Assembly (NCBI RefSeq): GCF_002160815.1 | Contig: NZ_NFLH01000009.1 | Location: 1-64,000, forward strand | Reading direction: 5' to 3' | Source of the DNA: Massilimicrobiota sp. An134 | Lineage (GTDB): Bacteria; Bacillota_I; Bacilli_A; Erysipelotrichales; Coprobacillaceae | Length of the DNA stretch: 64,000 nt | Shown: positions 28,135 to 37,262 of the stretch, piece by piece | How positions within the stretch are numbered: the stretch's first letter is position 1 | Layout: each line of letters starts with the position of its first letter | Program-made: the position numbers and the translations under genes | Notes under the pieces: generated by a model | What the model was told of the DNA's origin: nothing | Database searches by the model: none | The model's input: only the letters and a program-made list of their open reading frames with translations

Positions 28135-29015
28135 TATTCGATAGGTTCTTGATAAAATCTTCCTGTTACACCTTCAGAGTTGATAATATTAATAAAAACA
28201 TGTGGGTCTAATGCTTTAATCAACTGAACAACATCTTTCACTTCATCTGCTCCAACAACAGTATATAACATTGTTTTATTTTCTTTTAAATAACATCCTT
28301 GTCCTTCAAATTGTGTTACACCATGATGTGTATATTCTAATAACTCTTGTCCAATTGTTTCCCCATCTTTTGTAATAATTAATAAAGTCACTTTATGATC
28401 TCTACGATGTAATCTTTCTATGACTTGTGTTGAAACAAACTGGAAAATAATTGAATACATGGCTGCTTCAAATCCAAATAAGAAACCTCCTGTTGTTAAA
28501 ATAACAACATTAATTCCAAATACAAAATTCCATGATGGTTTCTTTAATTTATTTGATAAATAGACAGCAATAAAATCAGTACCTCCACTTGATGCTTTTC
28601 CATATAATGCAATGACAATAGCTATACCATTTAAAATACCCCCAAAAACTGATACAAGTAATGGATCATATGTAATAGGTGTGACTGGTATTAAGTCGAC
28701 TAAAAATGAATTGAGAACAATCATTAGCACTGAATAACTTGTAAATTTCTTTCCTATTATCTTAAATCCAATAAATGCTGGTACAGCATTTAATGAAATA
28801 TTAATAAGAGAATAAGGTAATTCTAATTGAAAAAAAACACTACATGATCTTTGAATCAATAATGATAAACCTGTAAATCCTCCTGGTATCAAATCCCCTG
28901 CTCTAACAAATGATTTTATATTGATAGACATAATAATGGAAGCAACAAGTACACATATAAACGAAGTAATATGTTTTTTCCATTCTTTTTCATTTCTTGT
29001 CTTGGCATAAACCAT
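28134..29015 (-). CDS. YitT family membrane protein (DUF2179)
   Basis: The 293-aa protein has about six membrane helices (about 15-205) and a C-terminal cytosolic DUF2179 domain (about 215-290: VTLLIITKDGETIGQELLEY, TVVGADEVKDVVQLIKALDP). Family signs include AGDLIPGGFTGLSLLIQR and GKASSGGTDFIAVYLSNK. Function is unproven; some members are annotated as amino-acid or small-molecule transporters. Confidence 0.88.
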   Translation of the reverse strand: MVYAKTRNEKEWKKHITSFICVLVASIIMSINIKSFVRAGDLIPGGFTGLSLLIQRSCSVFFQLELPYSLINISLNAVPAFIGFKIIGKKFTSYSVLMIVLNSFLVDLIPVTPITYDPLLVSVFGGILNGIAIVIALYGKASSGGTDFIAVYLSNKLKKPSWNFVFGINVVILTTGGFLFGFEAAMYSIIFQFVSTQVIERLHRRDHKVTLLIITKDGETIGQELLEYTHHGVTQFEGQGCYLKENKTMLYTVVGADEVKDVVQLIKALDPHVFINIINSEGVTGRFYQEPIE

Positions 29016-29077
29016 TATATTTCACTCTCCCCTTTAAAACGCCTCTATTATACTATTGTACAAACATAAATACAATA

Positions 29078-29107
29078 TGAAAAGGTATCGCTTTACAGCA
29101 ATACCTT
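29078..29107 (-). terminator. Terminator of the lysozyme gene
   Basis: AAGGTATTGC and GCGATACCTT pair on the minus strand (one wobble), followed by TTC. It overlaps the end of the GH25 gene. Confidence 0.65.
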
Positions 29108-30140
29108 AACTTTTTAAGCGACCTTCTTGAAGGAGTCTTAATAATTCTAAATTTTGTCTGGCACTACCAGTATAGTTCTCAATTCCATTTTTTTGTGCTA
29201 AATCTTTTCTCGATGCAAAAGATGAATCAACTCCTATCTGACTCAAAGCATCTACCAATGAATCTCCACGATATGTTGGATGAGATAAATATCTGAGAGT
29301 TCCTGTAATACTTTCATTATTCACCCATCCAAGACCATTTCCTATCAAGTATGGATTTCTCACATTAGGAACAACTCTTGTAATAGTACCATGATTCATA
29401 TATGGAACTAAAGGAACACTACTGTCTGAAGAGATAAAAACATGATTAAATGTTACATGATCTCCTACCTGATAGTTTTGTTGTGGTACTTCTGGTTCTG
29501 GTGCAGGTTCTGGGTTTGTTTCAACATTGAAGTTGTTATATCCACCAGCTTTAATTTCTGTTGGAAAATCACGATATGAATGATTTCTATCTACAGGTAC
29601 ACTTATTCCTTCAACAAAACCATGATTCGTATATTGCCACATATCAAATCCTTCTACTCCTAATTCTTCAGCATAGCGAGCAACCCATCTTGTATATCTT
29701 TTAAATGTTGGACCAGTTAGTTTTGTTGTCCACCAATAATATGAAGCATAGAATCCTGGGAAATAATTATGTTTAGCAAGCTCATCAGCCCAGACTCTTG
29801 CATTTTTTTCAATTTGATCATTTGTCAATCTTCCTATACTCGGATCTTCTAAATCCAAATAAATAGGATATTCCATCTTATAATCTTGAATAAGTCTCAT
29901 AACATGTCTAGCTTCTGATAATGCCGCCCTTTCATCAGTGGCATATGAATAAAGATAAACACCAAAAGGAATACCTAATCTTGTACATTCATCAGCATTA
30001 CGTTTAAAAGTAGGATCATCTTGTCCAGGCAAATCCTGCCCAAAGCCACATCTCAAAATTGCAAAATCAATATGATTTTTAACAAGTTCCCAATTGATTT
30101 CACCTTGATATTGTGAAACATCAATACCATCTTTAACCAT
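29106..30140 (-). CDS. GH25 lysozyme with wall-binding C-terminus
   Basis: This muramidase cuts the glycan chain of peptidoglycan. The 344-aa protein has a GH25 catalytic domain (about 1-200: DGIDVSQYQGEINWELVKNH, FAILRCGFGQD, IYLDLEDPSIG with the catalytic Asp/Glu), a Pro/Glu linker near 215, an SH3-like module (about 225-285) and a C-terminal wall-binding motif (about 290-344: LVDALSQIGVDSSFASRKDL, NYTGSARQNLELLRLL) often found in phage-type lysins of this bacterial group. No signal peptide is present, so export must be by lysis, a holin or a non-classical path. GAGGAGGTGAGTTA precedes the ATG. Confidence 0.9.
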   Translation of the reverse strand: MVKDGIDVSQYQGEINWELVKNHIDFAILRCGFGQDLPGQDDPTFKRNADECTRLGIPFGVYLYSYATDERAALSEARHVMRLIQDYKMEYPIYLDLEDPSIGRLTNDQIEKNARVWADELAKHNYFPGFYASYYWWTTKLTGPTFKRYTRWVARYAEELGVEGFDMWQYTNHGFVEGISVPVDRNHSYRDFPTEIKAGGYNNFNVETNPEPAPEPEVPQQNYQVGDHVTFNHVFISSDSSVPLVPYMNHGTITRVVPNVRNPYLIGNGLGWVNNESITGTLRYLSHPTYRGDSLVDALSQIGVDSSFASRKDLAQKNGIENYTGSARQNLELLRLLQEGRLKS

Positions 30141-30335
30141 TAACTCACCTCCTCAAGATACAATATGTTCTTATAAAAAAAATGCCTCCACATTTGCCAT
30201 AGTTATAACGACTTTCTATTATATGCTTTATAATATATAAACATGTATGAATACTGACTTTCATAAATTCTATGAATTGGTATTTTTTTTAGAGTTTTTT
30301 ATGTTATAATGTTTTTTACAGAGGTGATTAATTGA

Positions 30336-31523
30336 ATGAAAAAATTAGGTATAAGTTTTTTAGCTTTTTGTTCAGTATTTGCTATGAGTCTATTTCCAAT
30401 AGATGTTCATGCGACTGATTTTGAAGGACAGGAAGATAAATATATTAAAATTTGTTCTTCAAATCTAACAAATTCTAATAAAAAAGTATGTCAGGAATTT
30501 AACAAATATTTAAAAGAAAAAAATCAAGATTTAAAAGAAGAGATTCAAGATACAAAAGATGATTTAAGTGAAACTAATGATAACATTGAAGAAGTATCTA
30601 AAAAGATCGAAACTTTAAATTCTCAAATAGATGAAAAAAACAAAGAAATTGATTATATGTTAAAATCAATCGAAAAAATAAAGAAAGACATTGCAAAGAA
30701 AGAAGAACAAATGAGAGAACGTTTATATGTTATGCAAACAACATATAACTCTAACTGGGTTTTAGATTTCTTATTTGGTTCTGAAGATTTCTCAACTTTC
30801 TTCTCACGTATAGGAAGTGTTAATGATATTACAGCTTATGAAAAAGAGTTAGTAGAAGAACTCACACAACAAAAGCAAAATCTTGACACACAACAAAAGT
30901 CTCTAGAAACAGCTAAAGAAAACTTAGAATCACAGAAAAAATCACAGGAAGCTTTACAAGAAAAATACATAGAACTGAAAACTGCACAACAAGAAAAAAT
31001 TAAAGATAGTCAACAAGAATCTAAAGAAGTTTCCTCTGCACAAAAGAAAATTGATGCAGCTTTATCTGAATTGATTTCTCGTGCTCCTAGTGGTGGTGGC
31101 GGTGGTGGATCATATGTTCCAGGTGATTCAGCCGTAGGAAATGCCATTGCTCAAAAAGCTCTAACAAGACTGGGTTGTCGTTATTGGTGGGGTGCAAATG
31201 GTCCTAATTATTTCGATTGTTCTGGTTTAGTTTATTGGGCTTATAACCAAGCTGGCGTAAGTCTTGGTCGTACAACTGCTGCAGGATATGCTGGTAGTGG
31301 AAAAGCTATTTCTCGATCAGAATTACAACCTGGTGATGTCATTACATTTAGTTATGGTAGTGGTGTTGCTCATATTGGTATCTATATTGGTGGTGGAAGT
31401 TTTGTTCATGCTTCTGGAGAAGGTTCTGGAACTGTTGGACAATATCCTGATCAATGTGTTAAAACTGCCCCATTATCTGGATACTGGGAAAGATATGTTT
31501 ATAATTATAGAAGATTATATTAA
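30336..31523 (+). CDS. Secreted PcsB-like peptidoglycan hydrolase (NlpC/P60)
   Basis: The 395-aa protein has a signal peptide (about 1-26, cut near VHA), a long coiled coil (about 55-250) and a glycine-rich hinge followed by an NlpC/P60 domain (about 265-395). Catalytic parts are YFDCSGLVYWAY (Cys), VAHIGIYIGGG (His) and VHASG. It would cleave stem peptides, and the coiled coil probably keeps it inactive until it meets FtsEX or a similar activator, as for PcsB. RBS GAGGTGATT lies upstream of ATG 30336. It diverges from the lysozyme gene. Confidence 0.92.
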   Translation: MKKLGISFLAFCSVFAMSLFPIDVHATDFEGQEDKYIKICSSNLTNSNKKVCQEFNKYLKEKNQDLKEEIQDTKDDLSETNDNIEEVSKKIETLNSQIDEKNKEIDYMLKSIEKIKKDIAKKEEQMRERLYVMQTTYNSNWVLDFLFGSEDFSTFFSRIGSVNDITAYEKELVEELTQQKQNLDTQQKSLETAKENLESQKKSQEALQEKYIELKTAQQEKIKDSQQESKEVSSAQKKIDAALSELISRAPSGGGGGGSYVPGDSAVGNAIAQKALTRLGCRYWWGANGPNYFDCSGLVYWAYNQAGVSLGRTTAAGYAGSGKAISRSELQPGDVITFSYGSGVAHIGIYIGGGSFVHASGEGSGTVGQYPDQCVKTAPLSGYWERYVYNYRRLY

Positions 31524-31550
31524 TAGCAAAATAAATATCCAATAGTCTAC

Positions 31551-31596
31551 AAAAAGGGTAATGAAAATCATTTTTTGATCATCATTACCCTTTTTC
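31551..31596 (+). terminator. Terminator of the PcsB-like gene
   Basis: AAAGGGTAATGA pairs with TCATTACCCTTT around a loop of about 17 bases, followed by T's; an A-run precedes it. Confidence 0.85.
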
Positions 31597-31700
31597 ATTT
31601 CATTGATAATACATATATTCTTCATCAATCATAATAAATCTTCTATAATAAGTAAAGAAATGTTAAAATTATATTGTAAAAACAGATATGGGGTGACACT

Positions 31701-31907
31701 ATGAAACATTTATTGAATAATACAGGTGTTAAAATTTTTTTAGGTATAATACTCAGCATCATTTTAGGTAAAGAAATTGTTTATAGTTTTATATCAAACA
31801 TGAATGGTACTGACTATATTCTTAAACAAATTTTAGCTATGCAAATTACAATCATTATCTTAATCATTACTTTTGGTTTTATTATATTAAAGAACATAAA
31901 TAAATAG
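31701..31907 (+). CDS. Small two-helix membrane protein
   Basis: The 68-aa product has two hydrophobic helices (about 8-28 and 43-64). GGGGTGACACT precedes the ATG. It is a single gene and no family is recognised. Confidence 0.55.
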   Translation: MKHLLNNTGVKIFLGIILSIILGKEIVYSFISNMNGTDYILKQILAMQITIIILIITFGFIILKNINK

Positions 31908-31979
31908 AAGTCATTTATAAAAAAACAAAGAGAATCAATTTTGAAGATACTATTATTTTTTTTAAAATTCAAATTAAAG

Positions 31980-32036
31980 AAAAGAAGCTGAACATATCAA
32001 TTTTTAAAAAGATATTTTGTCACAGCTTCTTTTTTA
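31980..32036. terminator. Hairpin terminator, second copy of a repeated element
   Basis: AAGAAGCTG (31982-31990) and CAGCTTCTT (32022-32030) form the base of a long hairpin, with inner ACATATC/GATATTTTGT pairs, followed by T6 on the plus strand. It lies between the small membrane gene and the convergent fruA end. The text read on the minus strand resembles the hairpin at 22494-22540. Confidence 0.7.
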
Positions 32037-32060
32037 TTCCAATAAATTGTATATAGCAAT

Positions 32061-33878
32061 TTATGCTTTTAGTTTTAACTTATTCATTATAACGATTAAT
32101 AGTGTTCCTATGATCAGTGAAATCATTAAACTAGAGATAAAATAAATTGGATTATTAATGAGGAATATTGTCCATATACCACCATGTGGGAAAGCTTGAC
32201 CACATTGAAAATACATTGATAATGCGCCAGCTATGCTTGATGCTATAATACATGGATATTTAACAGCGCTTTTATATTTTTTCATATATGGAATAGCTAC
32301 TTCACTGACAAAACACAATCCATTTAATAAACAAGACCATTTCTTTTGTTTATCTTCTTGATCAAAAACTTTTGTTGTTAACATTGTTAACCATATGATC
32401 AATGGTGGCATCATACCAGCTAACATAACTGCTGACATCATATCATATCTACCTGTAAAGATACCGATAATACCTATTGTATAAGCAATCTTATTAATTG
32501 GACCACCTAAATCAATGGACATCATCATACCTAAGATTGCACCAATAATAACAATTACAATACTATCTAGATTTTGATTCAATAAACTGACATAATCAAT
32601 AAAATATGGGGCTAACATATAAATGAGAAAACTTAATATTGTTGTTCCTATAATAGGTACAAATAAATTTGGAGTTAAACTTTGTAAATCCTTTGGTAAA
32701 TATGAAAACAAATGTGATAAGCCTAATGCTAGATATCCACCTATGAATCCTACTAAAATCCCTTCTATAATATTACCCTGCACATTAATCAAAAAGATGG
32801 ATGAAATCAAAGAAACAACAAATCCCTGTTTTCCTGCTATACTATCACCAATAAAAGCACTGGTTATTGGAATTGCAATATTAATAGCAAGTGATGCAAT
32901 ATAATACATGATAGTTAAATATTCCTGATCAACATCCATATTCTGTAAGTAAGGAATAAGACTCATTAATATACCTGAAATCATTAAGATAGGTATAATC
33001 TGTGATATACCATTCATGAGATGTTGATATATTTTTCTAGTCCCCTTTTCATTACTTTCTTTGTATAATTCTTTGCCATGATAAATTTCTGCTTTTTGCT
33101 GTAATGCGTTTTTTAATAATTCTTCAGTATGATCAATCGCTTTTGTCACAGGAACTTGAATAACATATTTATTTTGAAATCTTTCCATCTCCACTTTCTT
33201 ATCTGCCGCTACAATAACACATTTTGCCTTTTCTATATCTTCTTTTGTTAATTTATGTTGAATACCACTTGCTCCATTTGTTTCAACCTTTATGGATATA
33301 TTCATTTCTTTTGCTTTCTCTATTAATGCTTTTTCTGCCATATAAGTATGTGCTATTCCTGTAGGACAAGCAGTTACAGCTACTAGATCAATATTATTTT
33401 GAACAACATTGTGATCTTTCATTGTATCCATATTTTGAAATAATAAATGAATAAACTCTTGTTCATCTTGACTATTAATCAATTGCTTAACCATATCTTC
33501 TTCCATTAACATTTGACATAGTTGAGCTAATATCTGTAAATGCTGTGATCCACCATCTTTAGGTACTGCAATCATAAAAAAGAGAGAGACTGGCTTTTGA
33601 TCTAATGCATCATAATCTATACCATTTTTGTTAACCATTGCTACTAAAGAAGGATAACAAACTGTTTCACTTTGAGCATGAGGTATTGCTATCAAATTGC
33701 CCACTCCTGTTGATGATATCTTTTCCCTCTCTAAGATAGCTTTTTCAAAAACGAACTTATCTTTGATATGTCCACATTGAAAGTGTTTTTCTACCATTTC
33801 ATGAATCGCTTCATTTTTATCTTTAGCATTTGAATTAAGAATAATACTATCTTCTTTTAATAAATCTTTAATATTCAT
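32061..33878 (-). CDS. fruA: Fructose PTS EIIABC component
   Basis: This membrane enzyme takes up fructose and phosphorylates it to fructose-1-phosphate using phosphate from HPr. The 605-aa protein has EIIA first (about 1-145, phospho-His in LIAIPHAQ), then EIIB (about 160-260, active Cys in TACPTGIAHTYMAE), then an EIIC membrane part (about 280-605). ATG 33878 follows GAGG and overlaps the fruK stop by 11 bases; the longer frame from 33890 starts inside fruK. Fru-type specificity is supported by the partner kinase. Confidence 0.94.
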   Translation of the reverse strand: MNIKDLLKEDSIILNSNAKDKNEAIHEMVEKHFQCGHIKDKFVFEKAILEREKISSTGVGNLIAIPHAQSETVCYPSLVAMVNKNGIDYDALDQKPVSLFFMIAVPKDGGSQHLQILAQLCQMLMEEDMVKQLINSQDEQEFIHLLFQNMDTMKDHNVVQNNIDLVAVTACPTGIAHTYMAEKALIEKAKEMNISIKVETNGASGIQHKLTKEDIEKAKCVIVAADKKVEMERFQNKYVIQVPVTKAIDHTEELLKNALQQKAEIYHGKELYKESNEKGTRKIYQHLMNGISQIIPILMISGILMSLIPYLQNMDVDQEYLTIMYYIASLAINIAIPITSAFIGDSIAGKQGFVVSLISSIFLINVQGNIIEGILVGFIGGYLALGLSHLFSYLPKDLQSLTPNLFVPIIGTTILSFLIYMLAPYFIDYVSLLNQNLDSIVIVIIGAILGMMMSIDLGGPINKIAYTIGIIGIFTGRYDMMSAVMLAGMMPPLIIWLTMLTTKVFDQEDKQKKWSCLLNGLCFVSEVAIPYMKKYKSAVKYPCIIASSIAGALSMYFQCGQAFPHGGIWTIFLINNPIYFISSLMISLIIGTLLIVIMNKLKLKA

Positions 33879-34791
33879 ATTCGACCTCATTAATTGTTTT
33901 TAATAAAAGTTCAACTTCATCAGCAGTCGCTAAGTTTTTTGAAAATGCACTTGCACTTCCTGTTGCTACTCCCATTTTAAAAGCTTGTAGATAATCTTGA
34001 GTTTTGACATATCCTGCAATGAATCCTGCAACCATTGAATCTCCAGCACCTACTGAATTGACAACTTGACCTTTAGGTGCATCACAAAAATAGACTTTTC
34101 CATTTTCACATACAAAGAGTGCTCCATCTCCTGCCATTGAAATCAATACATTTTTTGCACCCATTTCTTGAAGCTTTTTAGCATATTTAACAATGTCTTT
34201 TTGATTAAAAAGTTTCACGTGAAACATTTCTTCTAATTCATGATTATTAGGTTTAATTAAAAATGGTTTATATTCTAATACATTCATTAATAAATTTCCT
34301 GTTGCATCAACAACAACTTTTATTCCTAAATGATTAATCTCTTTCATGATATGAGCATAAATATCATCAGATATACATTTTGGTATGCTTCCTGATAAAA
34401 CAAGTATATCCCCTTTGTTTAATTTTTTTATTTTTTCAATAAGCTTTGTTAAATCAGTTTCATTAATCATTGGTCCATTTCCATTAACCTCTGATTCTTC
34501 ATGACTTTTCATTTTAAAATTAATACGTGAATAACCATTTTGAACATCAATAAAATCTGTATGTATACCTTTTTCTTCTAAATGACTTTGAATATAGGAA
34601 CCTGTAAATCCTGCAATAAAACCTAATGCCTGACTTTCAATTCCTAAATTATTTAAAACGATTGAAACATTAATTCCCTTTCCACCAGTTAAAATATATT
34701 CATTTGCTGTTCTATTGACTTTCCCCAGTTGAAAATCATCTACTTCAACAATATAATCAATTGATGGGTTAAATGTTATTGTATAAATCAT
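33868..34791 (-). CDS. fruK: 1-Phosphofructokinase
   Basis: FruK converts fructose-1-phosphate to fructose-1,6-bisphosphate. The 307-aa product is a PfkB-family sugar kinase with the family lines TFNPSIDYIVEVDDFQLGKV, LTGGKGINVSIVLNNLG and the C-terminal VNSVGAGDSMVAGFIAGYV with its catalytic Asp. AAAGGAGGAATAAAT precedes the ATG. It overlaps the PTS gene fruA, giving a two-gene operon; no FruR-type regulator is next to it. Confidence 0.94.
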   Translation of the reverse strand: MIYTITFNPSIDYIVEVDDFQLGKVNRTANEYILTGGKGINVSIVLNNLGIESQALGFIAGFTGSYIQSHLEEKGIHTDFIDVQNGYSRINFKMKSHEESEVNGNGPMINETDLTKLIEKIKKLNKGDILVLSGSIPKCISDDIYAHIMKEINHLGIKVVVDATGNLLMNVLEYKPFLIKPNNHELEEMFHVKLFNQKDIVKYAKKLQEMGAKNVLISMAGDGALFVCENGKVYFCDAPKGQVVNSVGAGDSMVAGFIAGYVKTQDYLQAFKMGVATGSASAFSKNLATADEVELLLKTINEVEYEY

Positions 34792-34857
34792 ATTTATTCC
34801 TCCTTTTTTATATGTTTATTATACATAAAATATAAAAAAAAGAATATATTTCTATAT

Positions 34858-35712
34858 TCATTTTTTATGATATTCATTATATACAATATTTTTAGATAAA
34901 CCTCTTTCTTTTGCTACTGCTTTAATAGCATCCTTAGTAGTTAAACCATTTTCGATATACTCTTCAACATGTTCTTCAATACTCTGATCAAAAGTTTTTA
35001 TATCTTCTACATTTTCTTCTTGATTACCTTCTACAACAATGACCATTTCACCTTTCATATCATCTATAACAGATAATATGTCATCAATTGTTCCTCGATT
35101 AATTTCTTCATGCTTCTTAGTTAATTCTCTACATAATGCAATTGAACGATTTCCTAAAATCTCTAACATCAATTTTAGTGTCTTTTTAATACGATGTGGT
35201 GCTTCATAAAAAACAATTGTTTCTCTATAGTTTTTAAGTTTTTCTAACTCCTTCTTCTTATTCTTATCATTCCTATCTAAGAAACCATAAAACATAAATG
35301 GCTGAGGAGCAATACCTGAAACAACTAATGCATCTAAACATGCATTAGCACCTGAAACAGGTACAACATTAAATCCTTCACGAATAACCTCTTTAACAAG
35401 TTCATAACCTGGATCGCTAATTGCAGGATATCCAGCATCACTAACCAAAGCAATATTCAAACCACTCTTTAAATCATTAATAATTTTAGGTATTGCAATC
35501 ATTAAATTATGTTCATGATGAGAAACAAGTTTTGTTGAAATGTCAAAGTGGTTTAATAATTTAATGGTATTGCGTGTATCCTCTGCAGCAATATAATCGA
35601 CTTCTTTTAAAGTTTGTATAGCACGATAAGTCATTTCATTCAAATTACCAATAGGTGTCGCTACAATATATAGTGTAGGTAATGAATTTTCAAAACTTTT
35701 TTGTCTATTCAT
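34858..35712 (-). CDS. rsmI: 16S rRNA (cytidine1402-2'-O)-methyltransferase RsmI
   Basis: RsmI methylates C1402 in the decoding centre of 16S rRNA. The 284-aa product has the family opening LYIVATPIGNLNEMTYRAIQ, then AAEDTRNTIKLLNHFDI, ALVSDAGYPAISDPGYELV and VIPVSGANACL-type motif. ATG 35712 has GGAG nine bases upstream and overlaps the trmN6 stop by 8 bases (ATGAATAG). It ends with TGA. Last gene of a long housekeeping block. Confidence 0.95.
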   Translation of the reverse strand: MNRQKSFENSLPTLYIVATPIGNLNEMTYRAIQTLKEVDYIAAEDTRNTIKLLNHFDISTKLVSHHEHNLMIAIPKIINDLKSGLNIALVSDAGYPAISDPGYELVKEVIREGFNVVPVSGANACLDALVVSGIAPQPFMFYGFLDRNDKNKKKELEKLKNYRETIVFYEAPHRIKKTLKLMLEILGNRSIALCRELTKKHEEINRGTIDDILSVIDDMKGEMVIVVEGNQEENVEDIKTFDQSIEEHVEEYIENGLTTKDAIKAVAKERGLSKNIVYNEYHKK

Positions 35713-36439
35713 TGATATCTTCTCCAAACATTTTTCTTATTTCGTTCGTATAACTACCATCATCATTATGAGCATATAATGGTGATTCAATTTTCAGTCC
35801 TTTATTTCCTTTATACATACCTTCAATTAAAAAGATATGAGAATCCTTTCCAATTTTAGGATAAACAAAGCGAATACGTTTTGGTTCAATATCATATTTT
35901 TGCATGATATTAATAATTTCAATCATACGATCAGGACGATGAACCATTGCAAAACGTCCTTTATTATCCAAAATTCTTGCTGCTGATTGAATAATTTCTT
36001 CTAAGTTTATTTTAATTTCATGACGAGCTATTTTAAGGAACTCATTATCATTAAGATTACTTCTTTCATCAACCCTAAAGAATGGCGGATTACATACAAC
36101 CAATTTCACTTTAGAAGCATTCTTTACATAATCTTTAATATCTGAATGTATAATTTTAATCTGATTCTCTAAATGATTTAATTGAACATTCTTCAAAGCC
36201 AAATCTACAGCTTCTTTTTGTATTTCAATCCCCTTTATTTTCTTGTCAGTTCTTAAACTCAACAAAAGAGGAATGGCAGCATTATTCGTTCCAAAATCAA
36301 TAATTTCATCTAAATCTTTATTAATTGTACAAAAGTGAGCTAATAAAACAGTATCCAAAGAAAAGTTAAACATATCTTTTCTTTGGATAATCTGCATATT
36401 TTCATAAGCCAATAAATAATTAACGACTTCTTGGTTCAT
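35705..36439 (-). CDS. tRNA1(Val) (adenine37-N6)-methyltransferase-like protein (YabB/TrmN6)
   Basis: The 244-aa SAM-dependent methyltransferase has a Rossmann-type start with DEIIDFGTNNAAIPLLLSLR and the N6-adenine motif VVCNPPFF. It is the YabB/TrmN6-type protein found next to rsmI in Firmicutes. The start at ATG 36439 overlaps ricT by 20 bases. In the usual Bacillus order yabA lies between ricT and this gene and yazA follows it; both are missing here. Confidence 0.92.
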   Translation of the reverse strand: MNQEVVNYLLAYENMQIIQRKDMFNFSLDTVLLAHFCTINKDLDEIIDFGTNNAAIPLLLSLRTDKKIKGIEIQKEAVDLALKNVQLNHLENQIKIIHSDIKDYVKNASKVKLVVCNPPFFRVDERSNLNDNEFLKIARHEIKINLEEIIQSAARILDNKGRFAMVHRPDRMIEIINIMQKYDIEPKRIRFVYPKIGKDSHIFLIEGMYKGNKGLKIESPLYAHNDDGSYTNEIRKMFGEDINE

Positions 36440-37250
36440 GTTTATGCTCTCTTGGTGGTAATATTTGAATTTCATCTAATGATACAAATGAAATATTACC
36501 ATCATGTTCAATTTTGACTAAATCACTTATTACATTTAAACCAGTCACTTTTACAATTTTATTATCGTATTTTACTTTTGAACCAATTTTAGGAAATCTT
36601 TGTTTTTCCTTTGTGTATGTATCATCTTCATATTTAAGACAACAAAGCAATCTTCCACATGCTCCTGATATCTTATCAATATTGATTGCAAGCATCTGAT
36701 TTTTTGCCATATTAATAGAAACACCATCAAATTCTCCTAAAAATGATGAACAGCAAAGTGGTAAACCACATGATCCAAGTCCACCCACAATCTTAGATTT
36801 ATCACGAGGTCCAATTTGTCTTAATTCAATACGACATTTAAAAACACTTGCCAACTCTTTCAACAATTCTCTAAAATCTACACGTGTTTCAGAAGTGTAC
36901 ATAAATATAACTTTTGAAGCATCAAGTGTATATTCACAACTTACTAAATGCATGTCCAAATCATACTCTTTGACAATCTCTTTACATATTTCTAAAGACT
37001 TTTCAGCCTTTGCTTGATTATAAACAAATAATTCCAAATCCGCACGATTTGCAACTCTTTTAATTTTCTTCAGTTCAGTATCAAGATTAAATTCAGAAAT
37101 ATGTTTTAAATTTGATACCAACTCTCCTAATTCCAACCCTCTTATTGTTTCTACAACGACTTTATCACCTTTATAAAGATCTAAATCAGTTGAAAAATAA
37201 TAAGATTTTCCAACATTATTAAAACGAATAAGAGCTAATCTTTCTTCCAT
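36420..37250 (-). CDS. ricT: PSP1-domain protein RicT (YaaT)
   Basis: RicT is part of a small complex (with RicA and RicF in Bacillus) that promotes mRNA maturation, sporulation and competence. The 276-aa protein has the PSP1 opening IRFNNVGKSYYFSTDLDLYKGD, and the cysteine-rich core GLGSCGLPLCCSSFLGEF and GRLLCCLKYEDDTY that can bind an Fe-S cluster. AAAGGAGAACTT precedes the ATG. It lies between holB and the methyltransferase gene. Confidence 0.94.
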   Translation of the reverse strand: MEERLALIRFNNVGKSYYFSTDLDLYKGDKVVVETIRGLELGELVSNLKHISEFNLDTELKKIKRVANRADLELFVYNQAKAEKSLEICKEIVKEYDLDMHLVSCEYTLDASKVIFMYTSETRVDFRELLKELASVFKCRIELRQIGPRDKSKIVGGLGSCGLPLCCSSFLGEFDGVSINMAKNQMLAINIDKISGACGRLLCCLKYEDDTYTKEKQRFPKIGSKVKYDNKIVKVTGLNVISDLVKIEHDGNISFVSLDEIQILPPREHKHEPRSR

Positions 37251-37262
37251 AAGTTCTCCTTT

